A stretch of DNA of 64,000 nt from GCA-2705445 sp002705445 (GTDB taxonomy: Bacteria; Pseudomonadota; Gammaproteobacteria; Poriferisulfidales; GCA-002705445): the NCBI GenBank assembly GCA_045561235.1, contig JBJKYB010000002.1, positions 1-64,000 on the forward strand. Direction: 5' to 3'. How positions within the stretch are numbered: position 1 is the stretch's first letter; each line of letters starts with the position of its first letter. The notes beneath the pieces were generated by a model. That model was given only the letters and a program-made list of their open reading frames with translations, did not search any database and was not told where the DNA came from. The position numbers and the translations under genes were made by a program. Shown here piece by piece: positions 14,641 through 25,200 of this stretch.

Positions 14641-16848
14641 ATGAAAAGTTTTTGGGACAAAGCTATAGAAAAGCATCGAAAAGGGAAAGGCATCAAAGCT
14701 AGAACCAATAGAGGGCCAAAACTTAAAGCAACTGCTAAATATGGCGGTATGGCTGAAAGACAAATACAGATGAATCTTGAACTTCATTTAGAACCAATTT
14801 TAACAAATCAAAAGAGCATAATAAATCCAGCAAAAGATTTGTGTTTATTTAGCATGCAAGATCAGGAGAGATTTATACAAACTGTTGGCGAAATGTGTGA
14901 CATAAACATGGATCTAGGTTATGAATTTTGCCACCATGGAGTAGAATCTCTTAAGCATCTGGATGAAACTCAATGGACAGATTGGGTGAAAAAACTTCAA
15001 TCTATTTATAATGATGCAGGTATAGAAAAAACAATAAAATTAATGGATGATATTCATTTTTATGTGGATGAGCTATCAGGATCTTCAACGAGTATTGATT
15101 TTATAGACTTTTCTAAAACTATTGAATCTTTACTAACTGGATTAAATGGAAGACCATTAAAGGTAGAAATGTCAGAAGAAATATACACCGATACAGAAAC
15201 AATCTATTTGCCTGAGAGAGTATCATCACAAATCTCAAAAGAAGAAAATTTTCGTCTAATTAAAGCAAGTGCAATTCATTTATGGGCACAAACGTACTTT
15301 GGTACGTGGAGAATAAAACAAAGTGATTTTAGCGATTATGAAGATCAGAATAAAGCTTCTGAAGCCTACCATTTTCTTGAAACTATTAGATTAGATGAAA
15401 AAATAAAAAAAGAACTCCCTGGTGTTGGAAAAATAATTGATAATCTAAATCCAAAAAAAGAAATAGCTTCAATTTCAAAAAATATTAAAACTGCTGTAGA
15501 TATTTTATCAAAAGAACAATCAACTTATAAAAACTCACTGGAACTTATAAATTCAATATTACCAGATTTAGATAAAGTTCCTGTATCTCCATATGCTGGG
15601 AGTTTTAAAATAGATAGTGCTTCCTCCATCTCAGAAGAAAGAATTAATCAAGATAAAATAAATTTTGAGAAAGCTTTAGATGAGCTTCACGATCAATGGA
15701 AAGAAGTTCAAAATGAGCCTGAAGAAAATGGTAAAGAAGAAAATACTAATGAAAAAACTTTTTCAGTATCAAAAGAAAATAATGAAAATGATTATGACTT
15801 TGTTTTGGAATATGGTGACAGTAATATCACTCCTCCTGAAGATGTTAAACAGATAATGGATTCCATAATCCAAGATTTTGGTGAAATACCAGATGAATAC
15901 CTTCAGCCAGCTGGAGATGGAGGATACAACAGTGATGAAGAAAAAGATGAAACCTCTAATGAATACGAGAATTTGAATTCCGAATTTACTTATAATGAAT
16001 GGGATCATGCTCGACAACAATATAAAAAAGACTGGTGTAAGCTTAATGAGAAAACTATCGAAGAAGTATCAAGTAATTTTATAAAAGAGACCCTAAATAA
16101 ATATCGCGGATTATTAAAAAATCTAAACAGAACCTTTGAGGCGCTTAGACAAGACGAGAAAAGACTAAAAAAGCAAAATTATGGGGACGATATTGATCTA
16201 GATGCATTTATAGATGCATACATTGATTTAAAAAGAGGTAAGGAAGTTGATGAGAAATTATTTACAAAATTAAACAAAGTTGAAAGAAATGTTGCTGTAA
16301 TGTTTATGATTGATATGAGTGGCTCTACTTCCGGGTGGATTAATAAAATGGAAAAAGAATCTCTAGTTCTGCTTTGTGAATCCCTAGAAATTTTGGGAGA
16401 TACATATGCAATATTTGGTTTCTCAGGAAAAACGAGAAATCAATGTGATGTCTTCAAAATAAAAGATTTTAACGATAAATATGATAATTCTGTTAAAAAT
16501 AGAATATGTAATATTCAAGCTATGGACTACACTAGAATGGGAGCAAGTATCAGACATTTGACTATGTTGTTGAAGAATGTTGAAGCGAAAACTAAGATAT
16601 TAATAACATTATCTGATGGTAAGCCTGATGATGTCGATGGTTATAGAGGAACTTATGGTATAGAGGACACAAAGAAAGCATTGATAGAAGCGAGATTTCA
16701 AGGTATCCACACATATTGTATAACTATTGACGAAGAAGCTATGGATTACCTCCCATACATGTATGGGAGATCAAATTTTGCAGTAATCAATCAAGTTGAT
16801 AAATTGCCTACAAAAGTTTCAGATATATACAGGAAAATTACAGCGTAA
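14641..16848 (+). CDS. NorD/CbbO-like VWA-domain protein (AAA+ partner-type activator)
   Basis: This 735-residue protein has a C-terminal von Willebrand A domain whose metal-ion-dependent adhesion site reads DMSGST near residue 557. Conserved NorD-family blocks follow: YTRMGASIRH, LSDGKPDDVDGYRGTYGIED and IHTYCITIDEEAMDYLPYMYG. An acidic Asp/Glu-rich linker covers about residues 355-440. NorD and CbbO work with MoxR-type AAA+ ATPases (NorQ, CbbQ) to remodel or insert metal into nitric oxide reductase or RuBisCO. No such ATPase or target enzyme is next to it here. The client is unknown. Start chosen at the first ATG after a 60-bp divergent gap. Confidence 0.8.
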   Translation: MKSFWDKAIEKHRKGKGIKARTNRGPKLKATAKYGGMAERQIQMNLELHLEPILTNQKSIINPAKDLCLFSMQDQERFIQTVGEMCDINMDLGYEFCHHGVESLKHLDETQWTDWVKKLQSIYNDAGIEKTIKLMDDIHFYVDELSGSSTSIDFIDFSKTIESLLTGLNGRPLKVEMSEEIYTDTETIYLPERVSSQISKEENFRLIKASAIHLWAQTYFGTWRIKQSDFSDYEDQNKASEAYHFLETIRLDEKIKKELPGVGKIIDNLNPKKEIASISKNIKTAVDILSKEQSTYKNSLELINSILPDLDKVPVSPYAGSFKIDSASSISEERINQDKINFEKALDELHDQWKEVQNEPEENGKEENTNEKTFSVSKENNENDYDFVLEYGDSNITPPEDVKQIMDSIIQDFGEIPDEYLQPAGDGGYNSDEEKDETSNEYENLNSEFTYNEWDHARQQYKKDWCKLNEKTIEEVSSNFIKETLNKYRGLLKNLNRTFEALRQDEKRLKKQNYGDDIDLDAFIDAYIDLKRGKEVDEKLFTKLNKVERNVAVMFMIDMSGSTSGWINKMEKESLVLLCESLEILGDTYAIFGFSGKTRNQCDVFKIKDFNDKYDNSVKNRICNIQAMDYTRMGASIRHLTMLLKNVEAKTKILITLSDGKPDDVDGYRGTYGIEDTKKALIEARFQGIHTYCITIDEEAMDYLPYMYGRSNFAVINQVDKLPTKVSDIYRKITA

Positions 16849-16852
16849 AAAG

Positions 16853-17527
16853 ATGAAAAAAATTACTGTATTAATAACTTCAATAATTTTACTCACATCA
16901 TGCCAAAAAAACGCCCTCACAAGTTTTGCAAAAACTGATATTGATATTGTCACTGAGCTACATGTACTAAATGCAAATGAGTACATAGAGGAGTTAGTAA
17001 TTAAATTATATAAATTAAATCCTGTATATATTAATCAAAATAAAAGTTTTGATAAGGTATCTGATATAATAATAGATATATTTAAAGAAACCGATATAAC
17101 TAAAGTTGATAAAACTGGCAAACAAAATATTGATTACATACTTAAAGGATTTGATAAAGATTTCACAGGCGATAGGATATATTTTATATGCAAAGGTCTT
17201 TATGGAATGATAAATGCATCATATAACTATAAAAAAAAATTTTACCTTACAGACAAAAAACTTAGCGCAAAGAAACTTATGAATACAGCAACTAATATAG
17301 AAACTTTGGTTTGGAGACTTAGCAATACTAAGAAAAATGGAGCTTTAATAATAAAAACTAATAATATTGAAGATGGGAAGATAAATCTAAGCTTTGAAAG
17401 ACTTTTTGGTAAATTAATAAATAACCAAGAAAATATGTCACGAATTATTTCATCTCAACAAGGAAGAAGTGTTCAAAAGGCTGCTAAAGGAATTGTTACA
17501 ACTATATTTTTACCAATTGGATTTTAA
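16853..17527 (+). CDS. Predicted lipoprotein of unknown function
   Basis: The open frame extends back to 16796, but the ATG at 16853 starts a clear lipoprotein signal (MKKITVLITSIILLTSCQK, with C17 the lipidated cysteine), giving 224 residues. The mature part is Lys/Asn/Ile-rich and mostly helical, with no motif I recognise. A conserved-looking block, DFTGDRIYFICKGLYGMI, sits mid-protein, and a glycine-containing hydrophobic C-terminus ends FLPIGF. It begins 4 bp after the VWA gene and ends 2 bp before the WrbA-like gene, so it is probably cotranscribed with both. It is anchored in the inner or outer membrane. Confidence 0.75.
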   Translation: MKKITVLITSIILLTSCQKNALTSFAKTDIDIVTELHVLNANEYIEELVIKLYKLNPVYINQNKSFDKVSDIIIDIFKETDITKVDKTGKQNIDYILKGFDKDFTGDRIYFICKGLYGMINASYNYKKKFYLTDKKLSAKKLMNTATNIETLVWRLSNTKKNGALIIKTNNIEDGKINLSFERLFGKLINNQENMSRIISSQQGRSVQKAAKGIVTTIFLPIGF

Positions 17528-17529
17528 TA

Positions 17530-18105
17530 ATGAAAAATATTTTAATAATTTATTATAGTAAAAATGGCTCTACAAAAAAAATGGCCGAGAAGATTTCTAT
17601 GGGTATAAAAATGATTAAGGGTGTCGAGCCAATATTAAGAACCTTGCCAAGTATTGAAGAAACTAATAATCAAAAAATATCTGACGAAAATAATATTTTA
17701 TTTGTCACTAATGATGATTTAATAAATTGTGATGGTTTAATTATTGGATCTCCAACCCACTTTGGAAATATGGCAGCACCATTAAAGTTTTTTTTAGATG
17801 GGACAACAAATGAGTGGTTCAATAATAGTCTTAGTGGAAAACCAGCTGGGGTTTTTACATCTACATCAAGTATGCATGGTGGCCAAGAAACTACATTAAT
17901 AACTATGATGATTCCACTATTACATCATGGAATGGTTATTTTAGGTCTACCATATAGTGAAAAAGAATTACATGATACAAAAACTGGTGGAAGTCCTTAT
18001 GGCCCAACCCATGTATCATCAAAAAATAGCAGTTTGTCTGAAGACGAAATAAAATTATGCATTGCTTTTGGTAAAAGAATTGCAGACTTAGCTAGCAAGT
18101 TATGA
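17530..18105 (+). CDS. wrbA: WrbA-like NAD(P)H:quinone oxidoreductase (flavodoxin fold)
   Basis: A 191-residue FMN protein of the WrbA family, which reduces quinones by two electrons. The N-terminal IIYYSKNGSTKKMAE is the FMN phosphate loop, followed by GSPTHFGNMAAPLKFFLDGT and STSSMHGGQETTL, both typical of WrbA. Usual length is about 200. The stop overlaps the DUF2069 start (ATGA). This wrbA-DUF2069 pair next to hda is a recurrent beta/gammaproteobacterial arrangement. Confidence 0.88.
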   Translation: MKNILIIYYSKNGSTKKMAEKISMGIKMIKGVEPILRTLPSIEETNNQKISDENNILFVTNDDLINCDGLIIGSPTHFGNMAAPLKFFLDGTTNEWFNNSLSGKPAGVFTSTSSMHGGQETTLITMMIPLLHHGMVILGLPYSEKELHDTKTGGSPYGPTHVSSKNSSLSEDEIKLCIAFGKRIADLASKL

Positions 18106-18446
18106 AAAAAATTAATATTTTAGAGTACTTTACCTATATAGCCTTAGTTATGCTAATACTAATAATAGCAATTTGGAACTCAATTATTAGTCCACCGGAT
18201 CAGTTACCAAGAGTCATACCTACAATACTTTATAATTTACCTTTGCTAATATTGATGGTTAAGCTAAAAAAAAACAACTATAGCACTTACATAATGACGT
18301 CATATGTAATGTTACTTTACTTTGTAATAGGAGTAGGAAATACAGCGACAGAGAACACTTTTGAATTTGGATTAGTTATATCAATTATAAGTCTATCAAT
18401 CTTTGTAGGCTGTATCATGTATGTTAGGGAAAAAAATAAACTATAA
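18102..18446 (+). CDS. DUF2069 small membrane protein
   Basis: A 114-residue protein with four hydrophobic segments and almost no soluble part. The features PPDQLPRVIPTILYNLPLLIL and GVGNTATE resemble the DUF2069 (YfgV-like) family, and its position directly after a wrbA-like gene supports this. Function is unknown. The stop region overlaps the convergent hda gene by 6 bp. Confidence 0.65.
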   Translation: MKKINILEYFTYIALVMLILIIAIWNSIISPPDQLPRVIPTILYNLPLLILMVKLKKNNYSTYIMTSYVMLLYFVIGVGNTATENTFEFGLVISIISLSIFVGCIMYVREKNKL

Positions 18447-19133
18447 GTTTAGTATACCATTTACATCTTTTAAGTTTACTTTTTTATTCATTGAAAAAGA
18501 ATACAAACCTAATTTATGAATTGCATTTATTAATGAATGAAGATCTCTTTCTTTCCTATTTAAAAGATAATCACAAATGCTATTAGAAATATTATATTCT
18601 TTCTCAAAAATAATTTTTTTCAACACCTTTTTCTTTATAGAATCATTTTCACTATTTATTTTAAACAACAACCCCCATGATAGCCGCGAATGCAAATCTT
18701 TAAGCTTAATATTTGTATTTTTTAGATTTGAAGATGACGTATAAATAATTTTATTTGAATTATCTAGGACTTTATTTAATAAAAAGAAAAAACTTTTTTC
18801 CCAGTCATCTAAACCAAAAATATAATCAATATCATCAATACATATTAAATCATATTCTTCAACTCCAAATAAAATGTCATTATTAAATTTTTTATAATCT
18901 TTCATTGGTAAATAAATACATTTTTTTTTATAAGCACTAAAATAGTTACATGCAGAATACTGAAAATGTGATTTGCCTAAACTTCTATCGCCCCAGATAA
19001 ATATTTGATTATTTGAATTCGTAAATATTTTTTTTATATGATCTACTATTTGCATATTCTCTAAATTCTCACCATAGAATTTATCGAATGTCTGTTTAAT
19101 ATTCTTTTGATATGGAAGTATTAGTTGATTCAT
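18441..19133 (-). CDS. hda: Hda-like DnaA regulatory inactivator
   Basis: A 230-residue DnaA-type AAA+ protein lacking DnaA's DNA-binding domain. The N-terminal QLILPY matches the beta-clamp-binding motif QL-x-LP of Hda. The P-loop region reads WGDRSLGKSHF, which is degenerate as often in Hda, Walker B is LICIDDID, and sensor 1 and arginine-finger regions follow (LKDLHSRLSWGL). It stimulates ATP hydrolysis by DnaA on the sliding clamp to prevent over-initiation. It is 4 bp into the end of the phosphatidyltransferase gene, in one transcript. Confidence 0.87.
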   Translation of the reverse strand: MNQLILPYQKNIKQTFDKFYGENLENMQIVDHIKKIFTNSNNQIFIWGDRSLGKSHFQYSACNYFSAYKKKCIYLPMKDYKKFNNDILFGVEEYDLICIDDIDYIFGLDDWEKSFFFLLNKVLDNSNKIIYTSSSNLKNTNIKLKDLHSRLSWGLLFKINSENDSIKKKVLKKIIFEKEYNISNSICDYLLNRKERDLHSLINAIHKLGLYSFSMNKKVNLKDVNGILNL

Positions 19134-19687
19134 ATATTAGATGTCAATTTTATATTCTTAATTAAAATAACGTTTTTATAATTGTAAATATACTCAAGCG
19201 CACTAGCTATTGTTGTTAAAATAACTACGTTTATAATGTCCTGAATATAGGCAATATCTAAATAACTGTTTAAAAAAAGCATACAGCAAATTACTAAAAG
19301 TATTTGCATAAAAGTATTAACTTTACTTAGAAAGATTGGGCACATTTCCTGATAATTTTTATGTTTATTTTTTATTATAATACCAGTTAAAATTATGAAA
19401 TCTCTTACTATAGATAATATTAAAAGATAATATGGTAATATATTTATGCTGCATAAAATCAAGAATGCAGTATTTATCATGACCTTATCGGCTATTGCGT
19501 CTAAGTATGCCCCAATTAAGGACTCGCAATTAAAATATCTTGCTAATGCTCCATCTACGCAATCTGTGAGACCCATTATAATGAAAATATACATAGCAAT
19601 GTCGTATTGCTGGTTCAATACATAAAAAGAAAATATAGGTATAAATAAAATCCTTAATCCGCTTATAATATTTGGTATATTATTCAT
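19130..19687 (-). CDS. CDP-alcohol phosphatidyltransferase family protein
   Basis: A 185-residue integral membrane enzyme with about five membrane segments. It carries the complete catalytic signature DG-x2-AR-x8-G-x3-D-x3-D, read here as DGALAR...GAYLDAIAD near residues 45-67. The N-terminus NIPNIISGLRILFIPIF is typical of PgsA-like proteins. It could be phosphatidylglycerophosphate synthase or a related CDP-alcohol transferase such as cardiolipin synthase-like. The acceptor cannot be read from sequence. It is upstream of and overlapping hda, and divergent from purM across about 50 bp. Confidence 0.85.
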   Translation of the reverse strand: MNNIPNIISGLRILFIPIFSFYVLNQQYDIAMYIFIIMGLTDCVDGALARYFNCESLIGAYLDAIADKVMINTAFLILCSINILPYYLLILSIVRDFIILTGIIIKNKHKNYQEMCPIFLSKVNTFMQILLVICCMLFLNSYLDIAYIQDIINVVILTTIASALEYIYNYKNVILIKNIKLTSNI

Positions 19688-19738
19688 AAATGTATTTTGA
19701 CATAATTATAAGATAAATTAACTGATATTGAGATCATA

Positions 19739-20794
19739 ATGCCAAAAAAAAATAATATTAAAAATCAAAAAGTTACCTATAAAAACTCAGGCGTATCCAT
19801 TGAAAATGCTGATAAATTAATTAATAAAATTAAACCTATAGCAAAAAAAACGTTTAATAAAAATGTTATTGGAAATATTGGTGGGTTTGGAGCTTTATAT
19901 GATATATCGCGCTTAAATTATAAAAAACCAGTTTTAGTATCTGGAACTGACGGTGTAGGCACAAAATTAAAACTTGCTGTAAAGCTTGAAAAACTAAATT
20001 CAATTGGTATAGACCTTGTTGCTATGTGTGTCAATGACATAATTTCTCAAGGAGCTAAACCTTTATTCTTTCTTGACTACTACTCAACAAGTAATCTAGA
20101 AGTTGAAAAAAGTTTCCAAATAATTAAAGGTATAGCCAAAGGATGTGAGATAAGTGGCACATCTCTTATAGGTGGTGAAACTGCAGAAATGCCAAAAGTT
20201 TATAAAAAAGGCGATTTTGACATTGCCGGCTTTTGTGTAGGAGTAATTGAAAAAAAGGATTTATTACCAAAAAAAAATATTAACGCAGGTGACTGTGTTA
20301 TTGGTATTAAATCAAGTGGATTTCATTCGAATGGCTATTCATTATTAAATAATTTAATTTCTAAAAATAAAATTAATATTAATGAAACTGTAGGAAAAAA
20401 AAATATTGGTACTGAATTAATTAAGCCAACTAAAATTTATACTGATATTCTTAATATTAAATCATTTAAAAAAATTAAAGCAATAGCTAATATAACAGGT
20501 GGTGGATTAACAGAAAATATACCAAGAGTTCTTCCAGAAAATAAAAGTGCTCGACTAGATTTTAATAAAATTACAATGAATAAAATTTTTCAATATATTC
20601 AAAAAAAGGGAAATGTCGATAATACAGAGATGCTTAGAGTTTTTAATTGTGGTGTTGGAATGATATTAATTGTAAAACGTAACGATGCTGATTTAATTAT
20701 AAACGAATTAAAAAAAATTAAATTAAATTCTAGTATTATTGGAGATATAATCAATAAAAGTGGAAAATCTATTGTAACTTATCTGAATATTTAA
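19739..20794 (+). CDS. purM: Phosphoribosylformylglycinamidine cyclo-ligase (AIR synthetase)
   Basis: A 351-residue PurM, which makes aminoimidazole ribotide from FGAM in purine synthesis. The N-terminal VTYKNSGVSIENADKLINKIKP, then GTDGVGTKLKLA, VAMCVNDIISQGAKPLFFLDYY, GCEISGTSLIGGETAEMP and VIGIKSSGFHSNGYSLL are signature blocks. Length is normal. It is followed 2 bp later by purN, making consecutive-pathway neighbours. Composition is extremely Lys/Ile/Asn-rich. Confidence 0.97.
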   Translation: MPKKNNIKNQKVTYKNSGVSIENADKLINKIKPIAKKTFNKNVIGNIGGFGALYDISRLNYKKPVLVSGTDGVGTKLKLAVKLEKLNSIGIDLVAMCVNDIISQGAKPLFFLDYYSTSNLEVEKSFQIIKGIAKGCEISGTSLIGGETAEMPKVYKKGDFDIAGFCVGVIEKKDLLPKKNINAGDCVIGIKSSGFHSNGYSLLNNLISKNKININETVGKKNIGTELIKPTKIYTDILNIKSFKKIKAIANITGGGLTENIPRVLPENKSARLDFNKITMNKIFQYIQKKGNVDNTEMLRVFNCGVGMILIVKRNDADLIINELKKIKLNSSIIGDIINKSGKSIVTYLNI

Positions 20795-20796
20795 TC

Positions 20797-21432
20797 ATGA
20801 TTACTATAAGTATATTATTTTCTGGCAGAGGTACAAATGCTAATTCAATAATTGATTATGTTTTAAATAATAAATTAAATCTAAAAATTAAAATTATTGT
20901 ATGTAATAATAAAAATGCTATAGGAATTAAAATGCTTAATGATTATAATTTTCAAAAAAAAATTCTAGATATGAGTTCTTATGCCGATAAAAATAAATAC
21001 AATATTGAATTACATAATATCCTAGACCCAAAAAAAAATGAATACCTTATATTATGTGGATATATGAGTAAAATACCTAATCATTTAATAAAAGCTTATA
21101 ATGGTAATATCATTAATATTCATCCTTCACTATTACCAAAATATAAAGGGCTAAATACACATGAAAAGGTTATAAATAATGGAGATGAAATTCATGGTTG
21201 CTCTACTCATTTTGTAACATGTAATATTGATGAAGGCCCAATAATAGCCCAATATCGTCTACCAGTTGACAAAAATGACACCGCATTATCAATTTCAAAG
21301 AAACTATTGCCCTTAGAGCATAAACTGTATTATGAAACACTAAAAATGATTGAAGAAAAAAGAATTTATCTACGTGACAATAAAGTTATATTTGATGGCG
21401 AATTTTTAAATGAACCAATAATGCTCAATTAG
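20797..21432 (+). CDS. purN: Phosphoribosylglycinamide formyltransferase (GAR transformylase)
   Basis: A 211-residue PurN, using 10-formyl-tetrahydrofolate to formylate GAR. It starts ITISILFSGRGTNANSIID. The formyl-folate site region reads NGNIINIHPSLLPKYKGLNTHE with the catalytic Asn/His, and HGCSTHFVTCNIDEGPIIAQ contains the catalytic aspartate. It ends convergently with the nitrilase-family gene, overlapping 4 bp. A 6-bp TAGAGC/GCTCTA hairpin spans the junction without a U-tract. Confidence 0.95.
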   Translation: MITISILFSGRGTNANSIIDYVLNNKLNLKIKIIVCNNKNAIGIKMLNDYNFQKKILDMSSYADKNKYNIELHNILDPKKNEYLILCGYMSKIPNHLIKAYNGNIINIHPSLLPKYKGLNTHEKVINNGDEIHGCSTHFVTCNIDEGPIIAQYRLPVDKNDTALSISKKLLPLEHKLYYETLKMIEEKRIYLRDNKVIFDGEFLNEPIMLN

Positions 21433-22244
21433 AGCTTTTTATGCTCTAGACACGGAAAGTTCTTTCTTAGCGTTGACTGAGACTTTAAATCAATAGCTGA
21501 GACTATAATTCCGGAGCTACCGTCTATAATACTTAAAGTTTCCCCCCAGGGATTAATAATCGTTGAATGTCCGTATGTTTCTCTGCCGCTGACATGATAA
21601 CCGCCCTGTGCACTTGCAGCAAAATAAACTAAATTTTCAATTGCTCTAGATTTTATTAGGTACTCCCAATGCGCTTTACCTGTAAAAGCAGTGAAAGCAG
21701 CAGGCATACATACGAGATCTACTCCTTGATTTGATAAATGCCTAAATAATTCAGGAAATCTTAAATCGTAACATATTGCTAAACCAATTTTACAAAAAGG
21801 AGTATCAACAGCAACTATAGAGTCACCATTAAGATATATATCAGATTCATTATATTTTTCATCTGATTCAACCAAATTTACATCAAATAAATGAATCTTA
21901 TTATATGACGAGATTATATTTCCATTATTATCAAAAATGATACAGGTTGAATAAACTTTTTCTTTATTATGAGATTTTATTGGTATTGTTCCAGCAATTA
22001 TCCATATATCGTTTTTTTCTGCAGTATTACTTATAAACTCTTGAATTTTTCCACTACCAAAATCTTCTTTAATATCTAAATAATCTGAATCCTTAGCTGC
22101 CATCATTGCAAAATTTTCTGGTAAAACAACTATATCTGCCCCAGATTCTTTTGATTCTTCAATATATTTTCCAACCTCAAGTAAATTTGCATCTATATTT
22201 GGTCCAGATGCAATCTGAACGCATGATACTTTAAAATTGTTCAT
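21429..22244 (-). CDS. Nitrilase-superfamily carbon-nitrogen hydrolase (Nit/omega-amidase-like)
   Basis: A 271-residue hydrolase with the Glu-Lys-Cys triad: Glu in VVLPENFAMM, Lys in YNKIHLFDV and Cys in GLAICYDLRFPELFR. This branch includes Nit1/Nit2-type enzymes that deaminate damaged glutathione or alpha-ketoglutaramate. The precise substrate is not readable. It overlaps the end of yhdP by 4 bp, and a yhdP-nitrilase pair is common in betaproteobacteria, where tldD often follows. tldD is not here. Confidence 0.88.
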   Translation of the reverse strand: MNNFKVSCVQIASGPNIDANLLEVGKYIEESKESGADIVVLPENFAMMAAKDSDYLDIKEDFGSGKIQEFISNTAEKNDIWIIAGTIPIKSHNKEKVYSTCIIFDNNGNIISSYNKIHLFDVNLVESDEKYNESDIYLNGDSIVAVDTPFCKIGLAICYDLRFPELFRHLSNQGVDLVCMPAAFTAFTGKAHWEYLIKSRAIENLVYFAASAQGGYHVSGRETYGHSTIINPWGETLSIIDGSSGIIVSAIDLKSQSTLRKNFPCLEHKKL

Positions 22245-25200
22245 TCAAATAATTCCTCAACACTGTCTAAAGGATCGGTTTTTTTATCCATAATTTTGAT
22301 TTTAGGATTATCCCAAGATCCTGTAACTTTATATTTAATTTTAATTAAATCATTAATATCTTTTCCAAAAGCTTTTGCTAGTTTATCAGCAGCAAAAGTA
22401 GCAGCAGCAGTTATTGGTCCTCCTAATAAAGCAATAGCTGGAAGTGTCTCGCCAAACTCGGGGCTTGCAACCACATGCATATCATATGTTTCATTTACAA
22501 TATCTGTTGTTCCTATGGCAAGCATTTCAGCAGATGGTCCCTTAATAAAAAGATTTGTTGTAAATATGCTTCCATTATCAATTCTAAAATCACCATCTAA
22601 AGTATTAAAATAAAATCCATTTTTTGTAACGTCATCAAAATCTAAAGATAATCTTTTCGCAAGAAGATCAATATTAAATAATCCAAAAATCCTAGTTACT
22701 CTATTACCGACTTTCTTTATTCTTCCATCTTTCATATTTGTAGAAAACTTTCCATAGATATTTTTTAACTTAAAATCAAACAAACTACCACGCCAGGAAA
22801 TATCGAAAATACTATCAATAGAAGAATCTCTTATGCTATGACTAAAATTCCAATAGTTAAGCAAATTTTGTAAATTTTCACTTTTCAAATTTATTAAAAA
22901 GGAACTTATGTTATTATTTTCAATATTGCCAGAAGCTTTAATATTGACTTTATCTGAAGATACAATGATTTTCTCAAAAGAAAACGAATTGTCTGAGGAA
23001 GAACCAATAATAGAGAGATCATCTAATATAACTTTATTTAAAGAAAGCTTTTTTATCTTTATATTTACTTTATTTAAATATGAAAAAAGATTTATATCAT
23101 TACTATTTGTATTAATATCTTTCCAATCATTAATATTTATTTTACTTATAGAGCCATGCAAATTAAATTTTTGGATTGGCATATTTCGTTTATTACCAGA
23201 AAAATCAATATATCCAACAAAGGAATTAAGAGATTTAATTTCAGAGAGCATACCATTATAGCTTATAGATATATCTCTAAAAGTTTCCTGATCAAATATT
23301 GTAGATATTTTTGTACTAACCTTATTATTCTCTGATTTTCTAAAAGGTTCAGGTAAATTTACTGACGTACCTTCAAGATTTGAAAATGCAACTATGCCTA
23401 TATTTTTACTTGGACTAGAAAATCCAGGAAAAGATATTTCATACCTCCATAGTGCGTTTCCAGTCAATAATTTTTTTGCATTTAGATTTTTTATATAGTC
23501 TTTAAAATTAATTTTCTGTTTTCCAAAAATAATAAAGTTTTTATTTGAATCAGTTTTTAATTTAAAATTTATTTTTTGACTATTATAAAACCCTTTCAGG
23601 CTTTCATTTCTTTCTGTATAGAAATTGTTATCTTTAAATTTTATTTTACCATTTAAATTTGAAATTTTATTTGATTTGTTATAATCATAATTAATGTCTA
23701 TTAAATTAATATTGCTCTCATAAAAATTTTTATTACCATTAAAAGCTAGTATTATATCAAAATCAGTTAATGCTTTTCCTGAAATTTTTTCAATAATTTT
23801 GTTATTAATATCAGATAATTTTGCTTTATTTGAATAAGTAATTAGATCTTTCAAAGGACCATCTAAATTTACATTTATTAAAAGTTCTGCATTTTCAACA
23901 TCTTTTATGTGTAAGCTTGGATTACGTACATTTGTTTCTAATACCTTAAAATTTTCCGAAATAAAAAAAGCACTTCTCTTATTGAAATATGCTTTTCCAT
24001 TAATATTCTTAAATGGAATCCAATTTGTTTTATAGTCCATATGCAAATTTTCAATTGGGAAAACAGCAAAAGATATTCCTGAATAATCATCGTAAAATGG
24101 GTAACTTGAAAGACTCCCATTTATAGCGATATAACCATTTTTTGTTTTTCCTTCCTTAAAAGCATTACTGAAGTAATTTGCCGTTTTCGCTTTCACAAAA
24201 TTTTTAGGCAAATAGTCTGTTATGTAACTCATATCAATATATTTTAACGAGGAGAAAAAATTTATAGAATTATTTTCAGAACTTACATTACCGGAAACTA
24301 TAAAATCAATTTGCTTATTTACAAGCTTAATTTTTTCAAATACAACATCTAAATTATTATAATTTTTTAGTGATATTTTGCCATTTATTAAATCAAACTG
24401 TAAAGTATTGTTTAGAATATCATCATTAGAAATTTTAATGTTTTTTGAACTTACATCAACATATGCCTGAGAATTATCAAACATTACAAAACCTGAAAAA
24501 TTTTCAACGTAATTTTCTTTATAAAAAAAATTAGAGTTTAAAAAATCACCTTCAAAATAGATTTCATTCAAATTTTTTGCTATTGATAATTTAAATTTAG
24601 CCTTAGAAATAATTCCATTAAAATTAAAACTGTTACCATCAAAAAAACTGTAATCATTAAAAAAATTATTTGTATTAATGTTCAATTTATGTACGTACGT
24701 GAATATAGTACGATTTAAAAAATCATAAGAACCCGATATATTACTAAATTTGTATAAATTATTATTATTTGATAAAGAAGAAAATTCTATAATCTCAAAA
24801 TTTAGTTTTTTCTTAATATTCCCAGAAAATGCTAACTTTAAACTTATATCCTTTACAATATTTTCATTTATAATAAAGTTTGATTTTTTTATAGTCTTAA
24901 TCGAGAAATTGCTTTCTTCAAAATCTCCCTGTCGATATTTTCCATTAGATTTTATTAAAAGTTTTGAATCTTTAATTTTAATATTATATTTTTTTAATAA
25001 TTTTTTAAACTCATAATTAAACTCTCCTTTAGCTTCAATTTTATAATCTATATTTTTAAGCATATTATTATCAAATAATATATTTTTTACTTTTATGTTA
25101 ATTTTCTTATTATTGTCAAACTCAGATGAAAAATTAATATTATTTTTTTGAATAAAAATATTTGTATTTTTAAAATTATATTTTTTTTCTTGGTACAATA

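Noticed and set aside
18441..19133. DnaA paralogue instead of Hda
   Set aside because: The C-terminal DNA-binding domain is absent and the N-terminal clamp motif QLILP is present, so Hda is the better call.
21424..21452. Bidirectional terminator at the purN/amidase junction
   Set aside because: TAGAGC/GCTCTA is only 6 bp and has no U-tract on either side, so it is mentioned but not called.
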